64,000 nt of DNA from Lentibacter algarum (GTDB taxonomy: Bacteria > Pseudomonadota > Alphaproteobacteria > Rhodobacterales > Rhodobacteraceae): contig NZ_JAHKQI010000002.1 in assembly GCF_018860975.1 (NCBI RefSeq), positions 62,001 to 126,000 of the forward strand, written 5' to 3'. Position numbers and translations under genes: made by a program. Below the pieces are notes generated by a model, which worked only from the letters and a program-made list of their open reading frames with translations, searched no databases and was not told where the DNA came from. Each line of letters opens with the position of its first letter. Positions within the stretch are counted from its first letter, which is position 1. Positions 59,765 through 64,000 of the stretch are shown here, piece after piece.

Positions 59765-60889
59765 TCAGGCCTCCAACACGATTGCTGCGGTGTCTGTCCA
59801 GCTTAGCCAGACGCTGTCTTCCCAAGTGAAGGCACGGCGCTCAAGGCGGCGGGTGTTGGCGGCTTGGGCTTTCATCATCTGGCCGTTGGCGAGCTCGACA
59901 TGATATGTCGAGAGGTTGCCGAGGTAGGCGATGTCGATGATCTTGCCTTTGACAGTGTTCGCCGCTTTTGAGGGCTTTTGAGCGGTAATAGAGACTTTTT
60001 CCGGCCTGATCGCCAGCGCACACTTGGCAGAATTCCCGAGGTCATTGCTGGTTTTGGCGTGCAGGGGGGCCGTGCCTTCAGCATAAGTGACATCATAGCC
60101 GTCGCCAGCGCGGGTGGCGTGCCCGTTGATGATGTTCACGTCTCCGATGAAGTCGGCAACGTAGACAGAGTTGGGCCGCTCATAAATGTCGGCCGGTGTT
60201 GCAACTTGGATGATCTGGCCCTCGTCCATCACCGCAACGCGAGAGGCGACTGTCATCGCTTCTTCTTGGTCGTGGGTGACGATGACAAAGGTCGTGCCGG
60301 TTTTCTCCTGAATATCCATCAGCTCGAACTGGGTGTCTTGGCGCAGCTTTTTGTCGAGCGCTCCGAGGGGTTCGTCAAGCAACAGCAGTTTCGGTGCTTT
60401 GGCGAGTGAGCGGGCAAGGGCAACGCGCTGACGCTGACCGCCGGAAATTTGGTGAGGCTTGCGCTTGGCGAACTTCTCGAGCCGCGTCAGGCGCAGCATC
60501 TCGTCAACGCGGGCGTCGATTTCGGGCTTGGGCTTGCCCTCACGCTTGAGGCCAAAGGCGATGTTTTCAGAGATCGTGAGATGCGGAAACAGCGCGTAGG
60601 ACTGGAACATCATGTTCACCGCTCGCTTGTTGGGCGGCACATTGTTCATGTCTTGCCCGGCGATCAGGATCTGGCCTTCGGTGACGGTTTCAAACCCGCC
60701 GAGCATGCGCATCATCGTGGTTTTACCGCAGCCGGAAGGGCCGAGCAGCGCAAAGAACTCTTCAGCGTAGATATCCTGTGTAAGGTTGTCGATTGCGACG
60801 AAATCACCATAGCGTTTGGTGACGTTTTTGAACTGGATAAGCGGCGTTGCGCTCTCGTCGTTCCAAGGTGCGAATGCTGTTTCGGCCAT
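59765..60889 (-). CDS. potG: Polyamine ABC transporter ATPase (PotG-type)
   Basis: ATP-binding subunit, 374 residues. Walker A GPSGCGKTTMMR is at about residues 53-64, the signature SGGQRQRVALARSLA at 148, Walker B LLLLDEPLGALD, and the switch His in IVTHDQEEAM. A C-terminal TOBE domain (residues about 290-370) with CALAIRPEKVSI fits the PotA/PotG group. It powers uptake through PotH/PotI. It follows potF on the minus strand after a 58-base gap with a perfect hairpin. Confidence 0.95.
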   Translation of the reverse strand: MAETAFAPWNDESATPLIQFKNVTKRYGDFVAIDNLTQDIYAEEFFALLGPSGCGKTTMMRMLGGFETVTEGQILIAGQDMNNVPPNKRAVNMMFQSYALFPHLTISENIAFGLKREGKPKPEIDARVDEMLRLTRLEKFAKRKPHQISGGQRQRVALARSLAKAPKLLLLDEPLGALDKKLRQDTQFELMDIQEKTGTTFVIVTHDQEEAMTVASRVAVMDEGQIIQVATPADIYERPNSVYVADFIGDVNIINGHATRAGDGYDVTYAEGTAPLHAKTSNDLGNSAKCALAIRPEKVSITAQKPSKAANTVKGKIIDIAYLGNLSTYHVELANGQMMKAQAANTRRLERRAFTWEDSVWLSWTDTAAIVLEA

Positions 60890-60912
60890 GGTGCCCCCAC
60901 ATGTAAAAAGTA

Positions 60913-60938
60913 AGCCCGCAAACCTGAGTTTGCGGGCT
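60913..60938 (-). terminator. Perfect hairpin between potF and potG
   Basis: AGCCCGCAAAC (60913-60923) and GTTTGCGGGCT (60928-60938) are an 11-bp perfect stem with CTGA loop (TCAG on the coding strand). On the minus strand it is followed by TACTTTTTA. Position between the binding-protein gene and the ATPase gene fits a partial terminator or mRNA-stabilising hairpin that lets PotF be made in excess. Confidence 0.8.
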
Positions 60939-60947
60939 GATTTTAGT

Positions 60948-62033
60948 TTAGACGCCAGATTTGATCTTAGTCCAAAGGCGCGTCACGGCGCGCTGAACTT
61001 TGACTGGATAAGGCCGTGTGGTGAAGAGATTGCTGAGCGTTGCTTCATCAGGGTAGATCGCGGTATCGCCGATCACGTCTTCGACAAGAAACTCTTGCGA
61101 GGCTTTGTTGCCGTTGGCGTAATAGACGTAGTTTGAAGCGGTTGCCATGTTCTGAGCATCAAGGATGAAGTCCAGGAACTTGTGGGCGCCGTCCACGTTT
61201 GGAGCGTCAGCTGGGATGGCCATTTGGTCAAACCACATCTGCGCGCCTTCTTTGGGGGCGTTGAACGCGATTTCGACACCGTTCTCGGCTTCGGCGGCTC
61301 GGTCGCGGGCTTGCAGAACGTCACCCGACCAGCCGACTGCAACACAGATGTCACCGTTGGCCAAACCGTTGATGTATTCTGAGCTGTTGAACTTCTGGAT
61401 ATACTCGCTGACCCCAGCATAGACCGCCTCGGTTTTGCCAATAACTTCGAGGTCTTGGCTGTCCGGGTCTTCTCCGAGGAACTTGAGCGCCGCCGGGATC
61501 ATCTCGGCGGGTGCATCAAGGAAATGCACGCCACATTCGGCCAGTTTTTCCATGTTGGCCGGATCAAACACCAGTGACCAGCTGTCGATGGGCGCATCTT
61601 CACCAAGGATCTCTTTGACCTTGCCGACGTTTACGCCGATGCCGGTTGTGCCCCACATGTAGTTGATCGAATAGGCGTTATCAGGGTCATACTGAGCGGT
61701 GCGTTGTTCAACCATATCCCAAACGTTGGCGTGGTTTGGCAGTTTGCTCATGTCGAGCTTTTGGAAAGCACCGGCTGTGATCTGACGCTGAAGGAATGTT
61801 CCTGTTGGAACCACGACATCGTAGCCAGAGCCGCCCGCGAGCATTTTGGTTTCCAGCACTTCGTTGGAATCAAACACATCGTAGATCAGCTTGATGCCGG
61901 TTTCTTCTTGGAATTTTGTGAGCAGTTCTTCGTCGATATAATCAGACCAGTTATAGACGCGAACTTCTTCTGCTTGAGCCATACCGGCAAATAGTGCGAG
62001 TGTGGCTGTAGCGCCGATTAGATGATACTTCAT
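60948..62033 (-). CDS. potF: Polyamine ABC transporter substrate-binding protein (PotF-type)
   Basis: Periplasmic binding protein of 361 residues. The signal peptide is MKYHLIGATATLALFAGMAQA, mature EEVRVYNWSDYID, which is the PotD/PotF N-terminal signature. GYDVVVPTGTFLQRQI and the AVGWSGDVLQARDRA segment also fit. It captures putrescine or spermidine for the PotGHI importer. The first gene of a minus-strand potFGHI plus oxidase operon. The start codon at 62033 faces a shared upstream gap with the GntR regulator, holding a TTTGATCA palindrome. Confidence 0.94.
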   Translation of the reverse strand: MKYHLIGATATLALFAGMAQAEEVRVYNWSDYIDEELLTKFQEETGIKLIYDVFDSNEVLETKMLAGGSGYDVVVPTGTFLQRQITAGAFQKLDMSKLPNHANVWDMVEQRTAQYDPDNAYSINYMWGTTGIGVNVGKVKEILGEDAPIDSWSLVFDPANMEKLAECGVHFLDAPAEMIPAALKFLGEDPDSQDLEVIGKTEAVYAGVSEYIQKFNSSEYINGLANGDICVAVGWSGDVLQARDRAAEAENGVEIAFNAPKEGAQMWFDQMAIPADAPNVDGAHKFLDFILDAQNMATASNYVYYANGNKASQEFLVEDVIGDTAIYPDEATLSNLFTTRPYPVKVQRAVTRLWTKIKSGV

Positions 62034-62074
62034 TTATTTCTCCCAGTTGGTGAGGCCATGCCTCTTGACGAAAG

Positions 62075-62086
62075 ATTTGATCAAGT
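62075..62086. promoter_or_regulatory. Palindromic operator candidate, site 2
   Basis: ATTTGATCAAGT with a perfect TTGATCAA core (62077-62084) is in the divergent gap, 42 bases before the potF start and 44 bases before the GTG start chosen for the GntR gene. It could control both directions. Confidence 0.55.
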
Positions 62087-62129
62087 TTTGTCTGTCTTGG
62101 CAAGAGATTCGAGAAAAAGGGGCCGGTTT

Positions 62130-62840
62130 GTGGGCAGTAAGAAGAAGACAGCTAAGTTGCTGAGTTTTACCTCGCAGGATGACACAACAACGGTTGATTT
62201 GCCTGCGCATGAAGTCGTCTACCGGCAAATGCGGGAGTTGATCTTGTTTGGCGAATTGGCGCCAGGGCAGCCGATTACGATCCAAGGCATTTGCGAAGAG
62301 CTCGGCGCAGGTATGACGCCTGTGCGAGAAGCGATCCGGCGGTTGTGTGCCGAAGGTGCTCTTGCCCTTCAAGGCAACCGGCGCGTTGTTGTTCCCGAAT
62401 TGTCAGTCGAGAATGTGAACGAGCTGATTTTTGCGCGGCAAGCCATTGAGCCACAGCTTGTTTTGCGAGCAACCGAGCGAGCAACCGACGCCGAGCTTGA
62501 ACAGCTTGCCGAGATTGACAGCGCCCTTGACGCAGCGATCGAGAAGGGTGACTTGCGCAACTACCTTGAACAAAACTACCGCTTTCATGCCACGCTTTAT
62601 GCGATGGCTGGTGCGCCCATTCTGGCCGCTTTGGCGGATGGGCTTTGGCTTAGGTTCGGGCCAAGCCTTCGAGTTGTTTGTGGTCGAATGGGCACGCAAA
62701 ACCTGCCTGATCAACACCATGAAGCCCTTGATGCTATGCGCGGAGGCGATGCGCAAGCTGCCGCCAAAGCGATGCGTGAGGACGTTATTCAAGGCATGGA
62801 ACAAGTGCGGCGTGCGCTTTCTGAAGGCACTATTGATTGA
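62130..62840 (+). CDS. GntR-family (FCD-type) transcriptional regulator
   Basis: A 236-residue transcription factor. The N-terminal winged HTH is HEVVYRQMRELILFGELAPG with ITIQGICEELGAGMTPVREAIRRL and the wing ALQGNRRVVVPELS. The C-terminal FCD ligand domain includes FARQAIEPQLVLRATE, LRNYLEQNYRFHATLY and QHHEALDAMRGGDAQAA with metal-type histidines. It is divergent from potF. I choose GTG 62130 because AAGGGG (62117-62122) lies 7 bases upstream; ATG 62058 or an even earlier start would place the operator-like site inside the gene. A repressor of the polyamine genes is inferred. Confidence 0.88.
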   Translation: MGSKKKTAKLLSFTSQDDTTTVDLPAHEVVYRQMRELILFGELAPGQPITIQGICEELGAGMTPVREAIRRLCAEGALALQGNRRVVVPELSVENVNELIFARQAIEPQLVLRATERATDAELEQLAEIDSALDAAIEKGDLRNYLEQNYRFHATLYAMAGAPILAALADGLWLRFGPSLRVVCGRMGTQNLPDQHHEALDAMRGGDAQAAAKAMREDVIQGMEQVRRALSEGTID

Positions 62841-62858
62841 CAGAGATTGACAGTAATT

Positions 62859-62872
62859 AATTTGATCATATT
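62859..62872. promoter_or_regulatory. Palindromic operator candidate, site 3
   Basis: AATTTGATCATATT matches site 1 (55306-55319) in 13 of 14 positions. It lies 54 bases before the second aminotransferase start. Confidence 0.6.
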
Positions 62873-62926
62873 CTGACGGCAAGATTGATTCACGCCTTTT
62901 GAGCGCATTTGAAAGCGAGGCCCGCC

Positions 62927-64000
62927 ATGAATAAGATCACCAACCACATGCCCACCGAAGAACTGCAACGGCTTGATGCCGCGCATCATATGCACCCTTT
63001 CACCACTGGTGATGAGGTGAACGCAAAAGGCGCGCGCGTGATTACCCGCGCAAAGGGCGTGACGCTGACCGATAGCGAGGGCAACGAGATTCTGGATGCG
63101 ATGGCTGGCTTGTGGTGTGTGAACCTCGGCTATGGCCGCGAAGAGCTTGCCGAAGTTGCAGCGCGGCAGATGAAAGAGCTGCCCTACTACAACACGTTTT
63201 TCCAGACCACACATGTGCCTGCGATTGCTTTGTCAGAGCGGCTGGCGCAGCTTGCACCTGGCGACTTGAACCATGTGTTCTACTCCGGTTCAGGTTCTGA
63301 GGCCAACGATACAAATATCCGCATGGTGCGCACTTATTGGGCAGAAAAAGGAAAGCCCGAGAAGACGGTTATCATCAGCCGGCACAATGCTTACCACGGC
63401 TCGACAGTGGCCGCTTCGGCGCTGGGCGGGATGTCGGGCATGCACGCACAGAGCGGGATGATCCCTGACATTCACCATATCAACCAGCCGAACTGGTGGG
63501 CCGAGGGCGGTGATATGTCGCCTGAGGAGTTTGGCCTTGCGCGCGCGCAGGAGCTTGAGGCGGCGATCTTGGAACTCGGCGAGGGCCGTGTTGCGGCCTT
63601 TATCGGTGAGCCGGTGCAGGGCGCGGGCGGTGTTGTCATTCCGCCAGAAACATACTGGCCCGAGATCCAGCGCATTTGTGACAAATACGAGATCCTTTTG
63701 ATTGCCGATGAAGTGATCTGTGGTTTTGGCCGCACGGGCAACTGGTTTGGCTGTCAGACGCTGGGCATCAAGCCCGATATCATGACTGTCGCCAAGGGGC
63801 TGAGTTCCGGTTATGCGCCGATTTCAGCGAGCATCGTGAGTGATGAAGTTGCGACAGTGATGAACGGGTGTGAGTTTAACCACGGTTACACCTACTCCGG
63901 GCACCCCGTGAGCGCGGCTGTGGCGCTCGAAAACCTACGCATTCTGGACGAGGAGGGCATCGTTGAGACGGCAGGTCGCGAGACTGCGCCCTACTTGAAG
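62927..64000 (+). CDS. Class III aminotransferase, putative putrescine-pyruvate type, 3' end outside window
   Basis: The frame from ATG 62927 is open to the window end (358 codons) and is not complete. It is a second class III aminotransferase: DAMAGLWCVNLGYGRE, VFYSGSGSEANDTNIRMVR, ADEVICGFGRTGNWFG (PLP Asp) and TVAKGLSSGYAPISA with the Schiff-base lysine. It resembles SpuC-type putrescine/pyruvate aminotransferases more than the first one does; the SGSEANDTNIR stretch is the basis for this. GAGG at 62917-62920 is the ribosome-binding site. A TTTGATCA site lies 54 bases upstream of the start. Confidence 0.9.
   Translation, partial: MNKITNHMPTEELQRLDAAHHMHPFTTGDEVNAKGARVITRAKGVTLTDSEGNEILDAMAGLWCVNLGYGREELAEVAARQMKELPYYNTFFQTTHVPAIALSERLAQLAPGDLNHVFYSGSGSEANDTNIRMVRTYWAEKGKPEKTVIISRHNAYHGSTVAASALGGMSGMHAQSGMIPDIHHINQPNWWAEGGDMSPEEFGLARAQELEAAILELGEGRVAAFIGEPVQGAGGVVIPPETYWPEIQRICDKYEILLIADEVICGFGRTGNWFGCQTLGIKPDIMTVAKGLSSGYAPISASIVSDEVATVMNGCEFNHGYTYSGHPVSAAVALENLRILDEEGIVETAGRETAPYLK

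Overview
The window is one continuous stretch of alphaproteobacterial chromosome. Several features point to the Rhodobacterales (Roseobacter-type) group. These are a CcrM-type GANTC methyltransferase with twin GAATC sites in its leader, a mitofilin-like gene beside hemY, DUF2125 and DUF5928-type proteins, an allantoinase/OHCU-decarboxylase fusion, and two copies of an intergenic double-hairpin repeat of a kind I recall from roseobacter genomes. G+C looks moderate (judged by eye, not counted). Genes are tightly packed, with many ATGA or TAATG stop/start overlaps. I see no rRNA, tRNA, insertion sequence, prophage or CRISPR array.

Layout. 1-3021: tail of an unknown gene, ahcY, an extensin-like gene, a DUF2853 gene, then a gene-less segment closed by a strong hairpin. 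3020-6215 (minus): DUF1761, EVE, YciI, gpsA, tsaD. 6263-10628 (plus): hemD, mitofilin-like, hemY, smpB, a small glycine-rich membrane protein. 10720-12761: sulfurtransferase and aspartate/aromatic aminotransferase. 12897-17008: a purine-ureide operon (PuuE-UraD fusion, ureidoglycine aminohydrolase, allA, NCS2 permease). 17059-20792 (minus): cysQ, pmbA, DUF2125. 20916-24803 (plus): SDR, short enoyl-CoA hydratase, MscS channel, flavoprotein. 24956-30180 (minus): polA, DUF1203, a 57-residue zinc-finger protein, a DUF5928-type glycosyltransferase. 30319-32558 (plus): sulfotransferase, MmgE/PrpD. 32555-34188 (minus): PfkB kinase, nth. 34297-36790 (plus): AraC-HTH/O6-methylguanine methyltransferase fusion, OmpA lipoprotein, FMN reductase. 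36904-37861 (minus): a membrane protein with a C-terminal winged helix and a small secreted protein. 38036-47054 (plus): hypothetical, rnhB, ccrM, a two-adaptor RND efflux operon, rsgA. 47057-49805 (minus): YbjN, alkB-type hydroxylase, mutY. 49860-52172 (plus): DciA-like DUF721, DsbA-like, CaiB/BaiF CoA-transferase. 52264-54431 (minus): lpxK and waaA for lipid A-Kdo. 54538-64000: a polyamine uptake and catabolism region.

The polyamine region joins a glutamine amidotransferase, two class III aminotransferases, a PuuB-like FAD oxidase, a potFGHI-type ABC importer and a GntR/FCD regulator. Three copies of a palindrome centred on TTTGATCA lie in front of aminotransferase 1, in the potF/GntR divergent gap, and in front of aminotransferase 2. 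This suggests one local regulon run by the GntR protein.

The least explained signal is a duplicated 79-80 bp intergenic element at 24860-24939 and 35233-35311. Each copy has four direct repeats of GTGCATA, with start-to-start spacing of 12, 12 and 11 bp, followed by an AT-rich tail of form TTAAnCGAnATTAACTTAAC. The sequence does not say what it does; a multi-protein binding platform is my best reading. Other unusual items are the C-terminal membrane-tethered winged helix, an 8-codon leader ORF before the OmpA gene, and a possible small RNA at about 2850-3021.
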